From Trichomonas vaginalis G3 (Eukaryota; Parabasalia; Trichomonadida; Trichomonadidae): DNA of 64,000 nucleotides. The stretch covers positions 4,030,001 through 4,094,000 of the forward strand of contig NC_067203.1 in assembly GCF_026262505.1 (NCBI RefSeq), read 5' to 3'. Positions 26,903 to 38,276 of the stretch are shown here, in pieces; positions within the stretch are counted from its first letter, which is position 1; every line of letters begins with the position of its first letter. The notes under the pieces are model-generated. The model was not told the DNA's origin and made no database searches. It worked only from the letters and a program-made list of their open reading frames with translations. A program made the translations under genes and the position numbers.

Positions 26903-27872
26903 TGAAGACAATATATTTGAATGTGCAGATTTCATCACTTCTCATTTCTTCGAAATTGATGAAGATAAACTCAGATCAATTTCGAAAAAACTCGGACTTG
27001 ACATTCTTCAAAGAATAATCATGAGTGATAAATTAAGAATTATTGATGAAGATTCCTTAGCAAAATTCGTCATATCTCTCACAAAAGAAAGCGAAATTTT
27101 TAATCAATTGATTGAGAATATTCATTTGGAATTTTGTTGCAAACAAATTATTGATGAAATTCAAAAATTAAGTAACACAAATAACTATCATTTTATTATT
27201 AATTCTTTCCATGATTCTTTATTGAGAACAAGGCCTATCAAATGCAATCATTATCGTTATAATATTCAAGACGAATTTTTACAAAAGGTTTCTGAACTAA
27301 GCGATGCAAATGATTTCTCAAGTGTTTATAAATTCTTAAATGAATTATCAGAAAAGGATAATAAATTTATGACGTCAATTGCATTAGAAAGACTTAGCCA
27401 AACGAAAAATCCAGATGGATTTTATCTTATTCATGAAGCATCTAAAAATGGCAATCTCAAACTTGTTAAATATCTTGTTGAATATGGTTGTGATAAAGAA
27501 TTACGTAGTAGAAGTACATTTACTCCACTTATTTGGGCATCAAGATATGGCAAACTTGAAGTTGTTAAATATCTTATCTTTCTTGGGGCTGATATAGAAG
27601 CAAAGACAAATGATGGAAGGACTCCACTTATTTCGGCATGCTATAATGGCCATATTGAAGTTGTTAAATACCTTATATCTATTGGAGCTGATAAAGAAGC
27701 AAAGAATAATGATGGTTATACTCCACTCATTCAAGCCTCAATTAATAGTTATCTTGATGTTGTCAAATATCTTATTTCTGTTGGAGCTAATAAAGATGCA
27801 AAAGATTTTAATGGGAACACTTGTTTAGCTTATGGAAGTTATGAAATAAGAAGCTATATTTCTTCAATTTGA
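26899..27872 (+). pseudogene. 3' half of BTB/BACK-ankyrin gene, cut by element E1
   Basis: Open from the E1 border (SAEDNIFECADFITSHF) to 27872. The first about 180 codons are the BACK-like helical region (KLGLDILQRIIMSDKLRIIDEDS). Then come four or five ankyrin repeats with the usual pattern (DGRTPLISACYNGHIEVVKYLI, DGYTPLIQASINSYLDVVKYLI) at roughly residues 150-280. An internal ATG at 27021 could allow expression of the ankyrin part, but there is no promoter evidence. The family is very large in trichomonads. Confidence 0.85.
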
Positions 27873-28294
27873 TTAAAAATATAAAATTAATTTAATTTTT
27901 AATCATTCTGGGGTAAGCATTTTATTTGAAAATTTTTGTTTGATATAAATGTTGATCAAAATTATTCGTTGAGATGTGATACTACTTTAAAATCATAGCT
28001 AGGAATTACATTCTCCTTCAAGATATGAAGTTGGATGTAGTTTCTTTCGAAATGAACTCAGAAATAAAATTCAATTCCGATCTTATATTTTATATCAAGC
28101 CTTTCCTTTGACAATCACAAATTTGTTTCTAAAATATTACGGAAAAAAAATTGGTGACTATGAAGAGGTGATTCTAATGTATAGAGACATTTAAAGGAAA
28201 GTATGATATATGAAACTACTCATCTACAGCAGAATGCATGATGAAGTGCCAATAGATAAATTAGAGATAAAAAGTGACAATTTCTCAGTTAAAA
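27873..28294. other. Host intergenic spacer
   Basis: AT-rich spacer. I see no gene. At its right end TTTCTCAGTTAAAA lies directly before ATG 28295 and resembles a trichomonad initiator (TCA core a few bases before the start). Confidence 0.5.
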
Positions 28295-28933
28295 ATGGAT
28301 CCATTCATTTACGATGAAGTTATTGAGATATTTAACAAATTTGCTAAGCGACCAACATCTAGACTTCTATATAGGTTCGGCCATGAAGCAAATTTAACAA
28401 TTAAAATGGAAGATATTCAAGATAGACTTGTAAACAAAAAATACGCAAGTCCATTCGATTTTGCAATAGATGTTCGTGAAATTTTATATCGTGCTCAAGA
28501 AAAATATGTCAATGATGTTCGCACTACGTTAGTTTTAGAAGATATATCATTATATTTTGAAAAAAAGGCTGGCTCAATTCCAAGAACAAGAGCAGAAAAG
28601 TTACAAAAACTCATCAAAAAGGATATCAACAAGTTCTCTTTAATAAAAAGAGCGATGTCATTATCTGCATACTCTCCACAAGTTAGCACTCCAATTCCAG
28701 CTAAAATACCAGTATCTAAATCAGTTCATGGACCTCCAGCACCTCTTGTTCAAGAAATTCAAAGACTAATTAACGAAGTAACAGATGTATCCGTTTTGGC
28801 TGAAATGTGCAGGATTTTAAAGACTCATATACCTGGTTTTGAGCTTCAGGAAACTACTACTATTGATGTTAAGAATTTATCTGCTCAATGCATTGAAGAT
28901 CTTAGAAATCTTCTCACAAAATCAAAAAAGTAA
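28295..28933 (+). CDS. Bromodomain-like protein (host)
   Basis: A 212-residue host protein. Residues about 5-105 have the helical pattern of a bromodomain: a hydrophobic first helix, then LTIKMEDIQDRLVNKKYASPFDFAIDVREILYRAQEKY, corresponding to the ZA-loop end, the Y-S-x-x-x-F-x-x-D-V helix and the position where the acetyl-lysine Asn normally lies (here Q/K). A short linker leads to a C-terminal helical segment resembling an NET-like module. If correct it binds chromatin, though the missing Asn weakens this. ATG 28295 was preferred over an upstream GTG. Confidence 0.55.
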   Translation: MDPFIYDEVIEIFNKFAKRPTSRLLYRFGHEANLTIKMEDIQDRLVNKKYASPFDFAIDVREILYRAQEKYVNDVRTTLVLEDISLYFEKKAGSIPRTRAEKLQKLIKKDINKFSLIKRAMSLSAYSPQVSTPIPAKIPVSKSVHGPPAPLVQEIQRLINEVTDVSVLAEMCRILKTHIPGFELQETTTIDVKNLSAQCIEDLRNLLTKSKK

Positions 28934-29608
28934 TGTATTTTATGGTACAATCGTAAATCTTTGTGTAATTCAACTTTTTTTATGAGGAACATTTTTCCTT
29001 AGCTCTCTCAGTCTTGAAAAAACTTATGAATATAACAATGCAAACTTTGAAAGATTCTCTATTCACGATATCAAGAGGACCATGTATATGCGTAACCATC
29101 ATATCATAGATGTTCATATTCACACCAGTTATAAGGTTTCATATCTTGAGCATACAAGAAAGTTTCAGCCTTTCATACTCTCACACTTATAAACCACTAC
29201 AGTAAAGTTCTGAATTGAGCCATACTTGAATTTTTGCTTATGGCGACAAGAATAATTCATACAAATAATAAATCTATTATTTTCCTTTTATTGAGATTAT
29301 ACATCCATATTATGTATCTCCTCACTTTCTAGCATTATTAGCAATGATGCCGTGTGATATTAATAGTTCTACTTATTCTTTATTATTACTTTTTGATGCA
29401 CCATGAAGAATTGACTATCCATCATTTCCTATAGTTTCAACATTGGCATCATTTGAAACATTGCTTTGTATGGTTCTATTAATTTTAATACGAATTTATC
29501 TTCAAACACTTACATGTGATATTGTAAAATCATTCATGGATTATGGTTTCTTTTAATTTACAAACAAAATAATAATAAGATTATAAAGAATATTGGTCGT
29601 ATATTAGT
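28934..29608 (-). pseudogene. Decayed ankyrin-repeat gene remnant (host)
   Basis: No open gene. On the minus strand between about 29050 and 29530, in broken frames, there are ankyrin-like pieces: NDANVETIGNDG followed by a stop, then LHGASKSNNKE and VELLISHGI, and further left IHGPLDIVNRESF, a phrase like the N-terminal region of trichomonad ankyrin proteins. Numerous stops. I read it as an old ankyrin gene. Confidence 0.5.
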
Positions 29609-30733
29609 TCAACGAAAAGTTGAATCGAGTTTAAATGGACATACATATGTATGGTAACTTTCAGTTAAGGAGCTGATTTGGATAGTTTCATCACATGAAA
29701 TTGTAGCAAGCTGCTGCGATTGGCTATGATATGCCATACATATAATCCCTTTATCATGTCCGCGGAATTTTGCAATTCTTTGGAAAGTTTTTTCCCAAAT
29801 CTCCCATGTTGATGGAGAATTGACGTTTGCTACAATTAGGCCCCAATGATCATCCCATACAATAGAAGATATTGGAGATCCTGTGCAAACAGAACGTACT
29901 TCAGTACCAGTTTTGATAGAAAACATTCTCATCACACCATATTTGCTTAAATCTCCTGTCACCAGGTAGTTGCCAGGAAGTGTAGCTATAGCTACTACGG
30001 CAGCATCATGTGTAATGCATCCTATCTGAACGAATTCAGTGTCATAAATTAATATTCTCTTCTTAGAATCAGCAACGATCATACTATCTCCTTCTTTTGA
30101 CCATGCAATTGCACAAACTTTTGCTCCTGGAAGAGATATTTTAACAAATTGTGAGCAATTACGCTTATAAACATAGATAATGCCATCATCTCCACCTGTG
30201 GCAAAGTAATTTTTGTAAGCAGCGAGTGCCGTTGCGATAGCACGATGATTTTGAAATTTAACAATCGATTTTTCTCTGGATGTATGCCATACTTCGATTT
30301 TACCTCCAGAAGAAATTACAAGGTCGTCGTCCCACCAGCACAATCCTTCAATTATTGAAGAAGATTCAAAAAGTCCTCTTTGATCTCCATCATAGTATAA
30401 ATATACTTTATTTGCAAGTGCTATAGCTAAAACACCTGAATCTGAGTATGAAATAACTTGATTTGGTATGGTCGAATAAACATCTGGAGCACAAAGAATT
30501 TTGGATTCTACATTTGGAAGTCTTCTACTACTACTACTACATCTTGGTGATGAACTTAAAGGTGAGTGTGGAGATGACGAGGAAGATGATGAAGATCTAG
30601 TTGGAGAACGGTGTGATGGAGAAAATCGATCTCTTCCAACAGAAGGACTATTAGTAAACTTCGGAGATGATGAAAATGTTGTTGTACTTGGACTTTTACT
30701 TCTTCTGGGGCTTCGAAATGGACTTGAATACAT
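29609..30733 (-). CDS. Cdc20/Fizzy-family WD40 protein (APC/C activator-like)
   Basis: A 374-residue host protein. The N-terminus is a serine/arginine-rich tail with SP and RSP sites (about residues 1-75). Then SKILCAPDVYSTIPNQVISYSDSGVLAIALANKVYLYY matches the Fizzy-family entry into the propeller (ILDAP...LDWS..N.LAVAL...VYLW). Seven WD-like blades follow. The family activates the anaphase-promoting complex in the nucleus. No clear C-terminal IR dipeptide is present (it ends STFR), which makes this a diverged member. ATG 30733 is the first ATG; the frame extends five codons to a GTG. Confidence 0.75.
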   Translation of the reverse strand: MYSSPFRSPRRSKSPSTTTFSSSPKFTNSPSVGRDRFSPSHRSPTRSSSSSSSSPHSPLSSSPRCSSSSRRLPNVESKILCAPDVYSTIPNQVISYSDSGVLAIALANKVYLYYDGDQRGLFESSSIIEGLCWWDDDLVISSGGKIEVWHTSREKSIVKFQNHRAIATALAAYKNYFATGGDDGIIYVYKRNCSQFVKISLPGAKVCAIAWSKEGDSMIVADSKKRILIYDTEFVQIGCITHDAAVVAIATLPGNYLVTGDLSKYGVMRMFSIKTGTEVRSVCTGSPISSIVWDDHWGLIVANVNSPSTWEIWEKTFQRIAKFRGHDKGIICMAYHSQSQQLATISCDETIQISSLTESYHTYVCPFKLDSTFR

Positions 30734-30905
30734 TTGCTTAACGTACACTAAAATTTCATACCAAAAAAATTATTTCACGCATATTATTTAGATACAAAAT
30801 GATACCAATATATAGTAATGTAGCAAAGCATCATTTTCCTACTGAGATCATCTAAAAATTCATATTCTTTGAGTCTCAAGAATAATTAAACGTACACTTA
30901 TATTT
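30734..30905. promoter_or_regulatory. Shared divergent host promoter region
   Basis: The 172 bp between two divergent starts. TTAACGTACACTAAAA (30739-30754) and TTAAACGTACACTTATA (30887-30903) are near copies placed next to each start codon in the same orientation, suggesting a common factor site. Confidence 0.45.
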
Positions 30906-33290
30906 ATGGAATCGATTTTTGAACCAATTTCCCAAATAATTGAACGAGCAGACCCGAACTCAAAGGAAATTATTGATGATGTAGTAAATAATTTCATTTC
31001 ATCCTTCAGTTTTACGACAAAATCATTAGTATTAGCAAATAACGATCCTGAATTCGCAAGATTAATCAAAAACTTAGCAAAATTAATGGTTAAGACAATA
31101 ATAAAAGATGAAAAATGCATAGAATTAATAATACTAAAGTTTTTCATTCGACTTTGTAAATTACCACATCTTACCAAGATAGTAAGTCAAGAAATAAATC
31201 TTGACCTCTTAATTAGTATGCTATTTAATGAAGAATCACTCAAAAAAGAAGCAGTTTATGCTGAATACTTTCACTTAATTTCTCTTTTAACGATAAATAA
31301 TATTCCAATTATCACAAACAGATCAACATTCGATACATTATTCAAAAATATATATGTATGCCTACAAGTTCCAGAAATTCGCTATTGGGCTTTAATAACG
31401 ACAAATAATTTTGCAAGAAATTCTCAACAATTTATGTCATTTTTACGTATGAACCATAACTTCAATCCTTTCAAACGATTAATTAATGATCTTTTGATCA
31501 GTGAAGATCGCAATATTATTGGAGCGGCATTCTCAGCAGCCACAGCTTTATCACCTATTACAGAAGATTTTCAGACAGCCTTCATTGCAGCACAGAAGCT
31601 TTGTGAATCAGATAATCCTAGAGAACTGTTTTTAGCATCGTTATCACAAAGTATTCTACAGATTGAAAAAGACAATGGAATTAGCAGCGCTCTTTATTGT
31701 GCATTGTTTATTTCACTTGGAAAATCATGCGGTATTGATGCATCTGAAGCAGCAAACGCTTTGACTCAAATGAATCCTATATATTGTGAGCAATTAACAA
31801 AAGATGAAATAAGAACTTTCATAATGAGATTAATTAATATTCAAGAAGGATTTGTTTCTTTGGCTCACTGCGGTTTACTTTATAAGCTTGTTGATGCAGT
31901 TCCAGAATATATCTCAGCGCTAAGAGATCCATTTGATATCTTTTATTCAGCATTACAAAATTATATGAGATATGATCCTTCAATTACATCAACAGAAACA
32001 TATATGTCACTATTATATATCATGAGATTATTCCTAAATTCACCCGGAATCAAAGATAAGTTACTCGTTTTATTAACAGATCATCAAGAATATATATTTA
32101 GTGAATTTGAAAGAAGAATAACCCAAGAAAACTCTGCATTATCAGCTTCATTATTCCATTTCTTAATGGATTGCTCACTCTTTATTGGCGGGTGGACTCC
32201 AAGAATCAAGCAAATAATAGTTAATTCTAAATTTGCCTCATTATTGTGTATCTCATTATTATCATCAAATAGTAAGAGAGAGATATCAAGTGCTTTATTA
32301 GCAATGCAATTATTACTAACAGATAATTCAACACAATATATTTTCTTTGAACAATTCACAGATTCTATTTATAAGATGAATTCGAAAGCGTATTTTCCCG
32401 TTGAAAATATTGAAGATGCTTTGAGAAAAGAGCAAAAATCTCGTGAAATTGAAATAACTGATTACACATTAAAGAATATAAACTACGAAAAAACAATTGA
32501 AGAACTAAAGAAGAAATACTATATTTCCCAAAAGCAAGTGTCAAAGCTCGAAAACACAATTCATGAATTAAATAGAGTCAACAAATTAAAAGACCAAGAT
32601 TTGAAAAACAAGGATATTTTAATAAGCGAATTAAATAAGAAGATTGAAGGTTCTGTTAGACAAGTAGCAAATTCTAAAGAGGATAATGCAAAGCTAGCTC
32701 AGAAGATTAATTATTACAAGAAGAAAGTTACAATTATCAATGACTGCCTAAATGAAAACCGGTCTTTGAAGAGTCAAAATGAAATTTTATCCAAGAAGGT
32801 TGATACTATTTTAACACAAAATGGAACTTTGGAAGCACAACTTACTAAATTTAAAGAAGCATTTGATCAACAAAATAAGAAATATATAACAACAGCCAAG
32901 AAAACTGCAGACTTAGAAGTTCAAATTGAAAAGTTATCCAAGAAGAATGCAATTCTTGAAAAAGATCTCGCTTCAAGTGTTTCCTTGAGCGAGAAGCAGA
33001 AGATAGAAATTATTCAAGTAACTTCTCTTAGAGATGAATGGATGGGTAAATCAACTAAATTTGATGAATTAAATCAATCATTAATTAAGGAAAATAATGA
33101 ACTTAAAGCAACAATCGAATCCAATAACAGTGTCATTGAATCAACAACAAAACAGATAGAGATCTTGAAGCAAACAGTTGAGAATCTAAAGAAAGAGAAT
33201 AAGAAACTATGCGGATATGTTACATTTGATAATCGTGTGATCACGGCCCAAAAGCAAACTGTTGAAAAGATATTAACAACATCGAAATAA
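30906..33290 (+). CDS. Helical-repeat plus coiled-coil protein (host)
   Basis: A 794-residue protein. Residues 1 to about 500 are alpha-helical with armadillo/HEAT-like spacing and no transmembrane segment; residues about 505-790 form a long coiled coil rich in K, E, Q and N (for example KKNAILEKDLASSVSLSEKQK). The architecture recalls golgin/p115-like tethers and other trichomonad coiled-coil proteins; I cannot name it. No frame breaks. E2 is inserted 15 bp after its stop codon, so its 3' processing signals may be affected. Confidence 0.85.
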   Translation: MESIFEPISQIIERADPNSKEIIDDVVNNFISSFSFTTKSLVLANNDPEFARLIKNLAKLMVKTIIKDEKCIELIILKFFIRLCKLPHLTKIVSQEINLDLLISMLFNEESLKKEAVYAEYFHLISLLTINNIPIITNRSTFDTLFKNIYVCLQVPEIRYWALITTNNFARNSQQFMSFLRMNHNFNPFKRLINDLLISEDRNIIGAAFSAATALSPITEDFQTAFIAAQKLCESDNPRELFLASLSQSILQIEKDNGISSALYCALFISLGKSCGIDASEAANALTQMNPIYCEQLTKDEIRTFIMRLINIQEGFVSLAHCGLLYKLVDAVPEYISALRDPFDIFYSALQNYMRYDPSITSTETYMSLLYIMRLFLNSPGIKDKLLVLLTDHQEYIFSEFERRITQENSALSASLFHFLMDCSLFIGGWTPRIKQIIVNSKFASLLCISLLSSNSKREISSALLAMQLLLTDNSTQYIFFEQFTDSIYKMNSKAYFPVENIEDALRKEQKSREIEITDYTLKNINYEKTIEELKKKYYISQKQVSKLENTIHELNRVNKLKDQDLKNKDILISELNKKIEGSVRQVANSKEDNAKLAQKINYYKKKVTIINDCLNENRSLKSQNEILSKKVDTILTQNGTLEAQLTKFKEAFDQQNKKYITTAKKTADLEVQIEKLSKKNAILEKDLASSVSLSEKQKIEIIQVTSLRDEWMGKSTKFDELNQSLIKENNELKATIESNNSVIESTTKQIEILKQTVENLKKENKKLCGYVTFDNRVITAQKQTVEKILTTSK

Positions 33291-33299
33291 ACATGTTTA

Positions 33300-33305
33300 T
33301 ATATT
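33300..33305. repeat. Target site duplication of E2, left copy (TATATT)
   Basis: TATATT before AGTAGTATATG; the same six bases follow the right repeat at 52965-52970. A six-base duplication is typical of Mavericks. Confidence 0.9.
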
Positions 33306-33517
33306 AGTAGTATATGTTGAAGGGTTGTGTGACTTTTTTTGTAAACGTAAGAATTCATACAATATTGAACGATTTTGTATCATTTTTTTTAACATATGAA
33401 GTAAAAAATGTATGATTCTTACGGTTTTTATTCTTACGTTTTTGAATAAATCAAGATTTAAAAAATTGACTTCTTACGTAAAATTAAAACTAAGTTAAAT
33501 TTATTTTTTTATTTTAT
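33306..33517. repeat. E2 left terminal inverted repeat
   Basis: About 210 bp, starting AGTAGTATATGTTGAAGGGT. Inverse of 52753-52964; I saw no mismatches over most of the length. Includes two TTCTTACG motifs. Ends within T-rich sequence that also serves as the promoter box of the first gene (ATG 33523). Confidence 0.95.
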
Positions 33518-33522
33518 AATAA

Positions 33523-34146
33523 ATGAGTATAACAACTAATTCATTGAAATCTTTAAAGTTCACTAATTCAGAATTAGAAAATATTTTAGAAAATTTTGGA
33601 GACGGTTCTTATCCAACATATATGCAGAATGTGAAAGAGTTTTCCAGATTGTTGAATGAATTTAAATATAACGGGCCAATTACTAAAAAGGCTATAATGA
33701 GATATTTATATCCCAAAAAAGTTGAAAAACAGGAGAATATTCCTCTTTATGGTCCAGAGGACCTGGGCTCAGAGAGCCTTGAAACACCTCCTGAATATTT
33801 TGAAGAAAAAATTAAACAAGATGAATATTATAACGATGAGATTGAGAAATTGGAACAATTAAGAAATGAAATAGATGAAAAAATTAAGGAATTAAGAGAA
33901 GTTGAAAAATATAATGAAAATGAAGTAGAGGGTTTAATGAATATCCCAGCTTCAGAATCAGAAGTTCAGAAATCTCATGAAGAAAGATATAAAAATTATG
34001 TCTTAGAATCAACACAAAATTTATTAGATGGTGAAATAGATGAAACACTTTCGGAAGAAGGTATTAAATTTATTCGTAAACATAAGTTACAATTTATTGA
34101 TAAGAAGAATACCCTTGTATCTTACTTTCACCCCTCTCGATTCTGA
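33523..34146 (+). CDS. Acidic helical element protein, unknown (E2)
   Basis: A 207-residue protein. The N-terminal about 65 residues are helical; the middle is a coiled-coil-like block (EKLEQLRNEIDEKIKELREVEKYNENEVE) and the rest acidic. The E3 protein 58054-58602 is almost identical from that block onward but clearly diverged before it. The segment PLYGPEDLGSESLET is absent in E3 and is encoded by the double-hairpin module at 33751-33778. The C-terminus here reads past the place where the E3 version stops (FIDE), so the last about 15 residues are probably a frameshift product. Function unknown. Confidence 0.7.
   Translation: MSITTNSLKSLKFTNSELENILENFGDGSYPTYMQNVKEFSRLLNEFKYNGPITKKAIMRYLYPKKVEKQENIPLYGPEDLGSESLETPPEYFEEKIKQDEYYNDEIEKLEQLRNEIDEKIKELREVEKYNENEVEGLMNIPASESEVQKSHEERYKNYVLESTQNLLDGEIDETLSEEGIKFIRKHKLQFIDKKNTLVSYFHPSRF
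33751..33778. repeat. 28-bp double-hairpin module in the 33523 gene
   Basis: GGTCC-AGA-GGACC, then TG, then GGCTC-AGA-GAGCC: two perfect 5-bp-stem, 3-nt-loop hairpins. The orthologous gene in E3 lacks it. Related modules lie at 38624-38651, 45850-45877, 52238-52265 and 63216-63243. Confidence 0.85.
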
Positions 34147-34666
34147 AAATTCAAAAAAGCACTGAAAAACGTGACATATGCAACTAATACGATTAAGAAA
34201 GAAGATCATGATATTTACACAAATTATTATTTAAATAAATGCACAGGTGTTGATAAAGTTTTTGATTTATTAGATAAAATATCAAAAGAAACCATTGGAA
34301 CATATAAAATTTTGTGTGATTGGTTTCATTATTGAAGATACTAATAATGTTTCATATGAAAGAACAGCACCGAAGGAAGACGAAGTGGAAAGGTCTATAC
34401 CATTCGTTATTAAGAACATAAAAGATATGAAAACTTATAAACATTATATTTATTCATTTATTTCAGAAAAAATGGAAGCAACCCATAAAACATCTTCTCA
34501 TCATTTTATAGCTATTCATACATTCCTTTTCAAAGTTGTGAAATTAAATAAGACAGGAATTAGATTTAATGTATCAGGGTACGCATTCTTGAGTAAATTA
34601 AAATGTATTCGTCACGTCGCAGATGATAAAAATTTATGTGTTCTTAATTCATTTTACGGACTTTAA
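34117..34666 (+). pseudogene. Broken copy of the 184-aa element protein (E2)
   Basis: Nearly identical at DNA level to the intact E3 gene 58609-59163, but the start codon region is altered, a base is missing in an A-run near 34145, and a second shift lies near 34318 where E3 has GATTGTGG. From about 34320 the frame is intact to 34666. Product unknown (see 58609). Confidence 0.75.
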
Positions 34667-34707
34667 AAAATAAACTTTATTATTTTATTTTTTTTATTCT
34701 TACATAA

Positions 34708-37700
34708 ATGAACAAAAACGGAACAGCTAAAATGAATGATAATCAAATTAGAGCAGAAGGTAGAAGGTTATTTAAACGCTTCTATAACATTCCTGATGGT
34801 GTTAATCCTAAAACTCGTAGAAGTTATTTAAATGAAGCAATAGATCATATGAAGGGTTTGACATTTCATCAGAAGTGAGAGGTTAGCGAGAATGTTAAAT
34901 GTTAATATTGATTTCTATTATTGTGATCCTCAACCAGAAGACGTGGACATTAAATAAGGTAGACTTTCCATTAGTGGAATCAATAATGATAGATCCAGAA
35001 TTTGAAACAGTAAATATTTTATTAACACAGAGTCCATGTGGAAAACTTCACGCTGACAGAATAACAGACGTTGAAGCACTCACCGGCTATAAAGTTTGCC
35101 CCTTGCAAAGAAGAAGTTTATTCTATCCGTGATGATCCAGAAAGGAAAAACCAAAGAAGATTTTTAAAGCATTGTGAGAAATGTAAAGAAAATAATGGAA
35201 GATTAATTCAAGACGTTCAATTGCAAAAGACACAGCAACCATATGCACCACATATTACGAAACAGAAGATATATCAGTGGTTATTAGCTCATAATTTGCA
35301 GGAATATTATCAAACGACAAGATATTATATTACTTTTGACTTCGAAACATTAGAGACTAAAGAAGAATTACAACTTTCTGAGTGTGCAACTTTGAATGCT
35401 TACTTAAAACCATTCATGGTATCATCAACGGTTAAATTAAACGATAAAACATATACGAGGAATTTTTGCTTAACTTCGAGTGATTCTTTTATTTCTGATT
35501 GGATTGAGTTTTTATTTTCAACCTGTTCATTAGTTGCTAAATCAAATATTGAACAATATGAAGAATTAATGAAGTCGCAAACGGACCAAACGGCGGGGAC
35601 TTTGTCTCATACATTAAATGAAAAAAGAAGGAAGCATTTAAAGAACTTTTAGATGAAGAATTTAATAAAGTGAATATCATAGGTTTTAATTCGGGAAAGT
35701 TTGATTTAAATTTAATTCTTCGTGATTTAAATACTGCAAAATGGAAGATAAAATCAATGCTGGGTTCTTCTTCTCAATTTAAGCAAGTCATAGTAAAGAA
35801 AACAAACTGTCCATATGAATTAAGATTTATTGACATCAGAAATTATATAGCGGGTGGAACATTAGACCAATTCACTCAAGATTTCGGAAACAATAAATCA
35901 CGTGTTAAATCCTTTTTCCCTTATCAATTCATCACATGGGAGAATTACGAAGAAGAATTATATAAAAAGGAACCATTCACTCAAGATTCATTTTATTCAG
36001 CATTAACACAAGAAACAATATCCGATTCAGATTATCAAATATATCTCAATGATGCTAAAAATTTTGAGAATAGATTAGAATATTTTATTCATTATTGCAA
36101 TAAAGACGTTGAAATTATGATTGACCCAATTGATAAAATTATCGAAGAAACATTTGTTTATAAAATTGACATGCTTCATAATCTTTCTTTATCATCGAAT
36201 GCTTCAATGATTCGTTACGCTTAGCATATAAAGACTTTAATCCTAATGAAAATATCCTGAGAAGAAGATGAATCAAGTTTTGAATTAACAAAAAAGTATT
36301 GGAAATATAAAATTGAATCATATAAGAAACAAGATGAAAAAGCAGAAAGGGATACTAAAAAAATGTTTCAATGGATGATTCAATACTATCACGATTTAAT
36401 CCTTTCATCTAAATGCAAAATGTGTGGTAAAGCGTTTACATATGCAAATAAACCAACATTGGATAGAATCGATAATGAAAAACCACATACCAAAGAAAAT
36501 TGTCAGTTAATGTGTTGTTATTGCAATGTCGTAAAATCAAATAAAGATGAAGATGTTCAACGTTTAAGAATCAATTTAAGAAATTATGCATTAAAAAATA
36601 ATTTACCAATGACTTTAGATTCAGTTGAAGCTTATCACATTCTCCGTAATGGAATTACTGGTGGTCTATCAAATGTTCAACATCGTGTTAATCTTAAAGG
36701 AATCACGCACATTAATAAACTTTCATATAATCCAGAAACTAAAACTGTATCAAATGAGGACACCACCAACATTATGACTCATTTCGTTGGAGTTGACTTT
36801 AATTCATTATATCCTTCATCATTTTCATCTAATCCTCATGATTTCATTCAATATACTGACCATAAAATGTATATGCCGGGAAGATTGAATGGTGTTATCA
36901 TTTGTGATACAGCAACAAAGAAAGCAAAAGCACTGGGAATAATTAAGAAGAAAAATACTTTATTCGTGGCTGAAGTAAAGGGTCACATTGATGAAAAATA
37001 CATTAATGATTACATAAACTTTTTACCGATAATAAGAAACTTAGATATTATCACAGATGAAAAAACAATTGGCAGTTTTATGTATAATTACATGAAATCA
37101 AACAATTTACCGGTTGACCAGAAACAGAGAAAATTAACTCAGTTAGCATCAACACACAACCAATATCAACCATTTTCTTCTTATTATCTTTGGTATCTAA
37201 TAGACAGATTTCATTTTATCATTGATGACATTCAATCAATTTTAACATTTACTAAAAACAGTTGTTTTAATGAATTTGCGAACAAATTTATGAACGAAAG
37301 ACAAAAAGCTGAATTAGAAGGAAATAAAGGAAAAAGTTTATTTTGCAAGATTTCACTTAATGGATCATATGGTTACGATGCAATGAATACACAAAATTAC
37401 GCAAAGACTAAAATAATGAATGCACAGAAGGCACGCGTTGCATGTATGTCAAATAAGTTTAAAAACATAAGAGAAATAGGTGAAGATACATATCAAGTGA
37501 TGCTTAAAGATAGATTTTATAGATGTGATACATGTTTACAAGAGGCATTCTTCACTTTAGATAACGCAAAATACTGGTATTTGGTTTTCATTTATGATTT
37601 TATGTATAAATGCATGGATGTTAATCGTTTTCATTTCATTGAAGGTGATACTGATTCATCTTATTGGGCTATTGCTGGCGATCCAAGTCTTCCTAACACT

Positions 37701-38174
37701 CAAGCATTTCAGGCGATTGTAACCGATAAACAATTTTATGATAAAAACATTTTCAAATTCGCACCTTTTGATTTCTTCTGTTTTGATGAGAAATTTAAAC
37801 CTAAATTAAAGAATAAAGCTGAAGAAAAAGCACATGAGAAAAAATTATTGGGTTTAGCAATTGAGAAACAAGGTGATAACATGGTTGCTTTATGTCCTAA
37901 GTGTTATACATCATTCAACGGTTCAATTGATGGAAGTGATTTTAAAAAGATTGCACAAAAAATGAAAGGTGTTAGTTTACGACAAAATAAACAATTAACA
38001 CCTAAAAATTATTTGGATATAATAAATGATAAATTGATATTTGATGGTCAGAATATTAATTTACAACTTAAAAACGGGTCAATGACTCGCTTAACAATCG
38101 GTAAGACTGCATTAACAGGAGCACACACTAAGGCTGTATGTTGTGAAAATGGATGTTGTATGCCATTTATTTAA
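34708..38174 (+). pseudogene. polB-like: Protein-primed family B DNA polymerase with inserted HNH module, frameshifted (E2)
   Basis: Over 1,100 codons in total. In order: a basic N-terminus (MNKNGTAKMNDNQIRAEGRR), a CxxC-type zinc site (KVCPFCKEE-like), Exo I FDFETLE (35335), Exo II IIGFNSGKFDLNLI (35675), Exo III YCNKDVEIM (36100), an HNH-like module (36405-36545), Pol A VDFNSLYPS (36793), Pol B SLNGSYGYD (37357) and Pol C EGDTDSSY (37640). The C-terminus has CPKCYTSF and CCENGCC. The 3' part from 36363 to 38174 is open. The 5' part has about six 1-3 nt shifts. E3 carries a close copy with different breaks, so an ancestral intact gene is clear. Confidence 0.9.
36405..36547 (+). other. HNH/endonuclease VII-like module inside PolB (E2)
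   Basis: Encodes SSKCKMCGKAFTYANKPTLD, then RIDNEKPHTKENCQLMCCYC, then NVVKSNKD. The CxxC...LDRID...H...N-C...CxxCN spacing is the HNH-endonuclease zinc-finger pattern. It lies between Exo III and Pol motif A. Same in E3 at about 60990-61133. Confidence 0.85.
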
Positions 38175-38276
38175 TAAAATACCACAGAAGAGACAAAAGG
38201 AACCGTTAATGATGGTTTTGATACTATGATTCAAAGAGGTGGGCACCCTTAAAACATTGATTTTATTTTTATATAA

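Noticed and set aside
30906-33290. Element-encoded gene
   Set aside because: It lies outside the E2 repeats and target duplication and has host-like spacing; treated as host.
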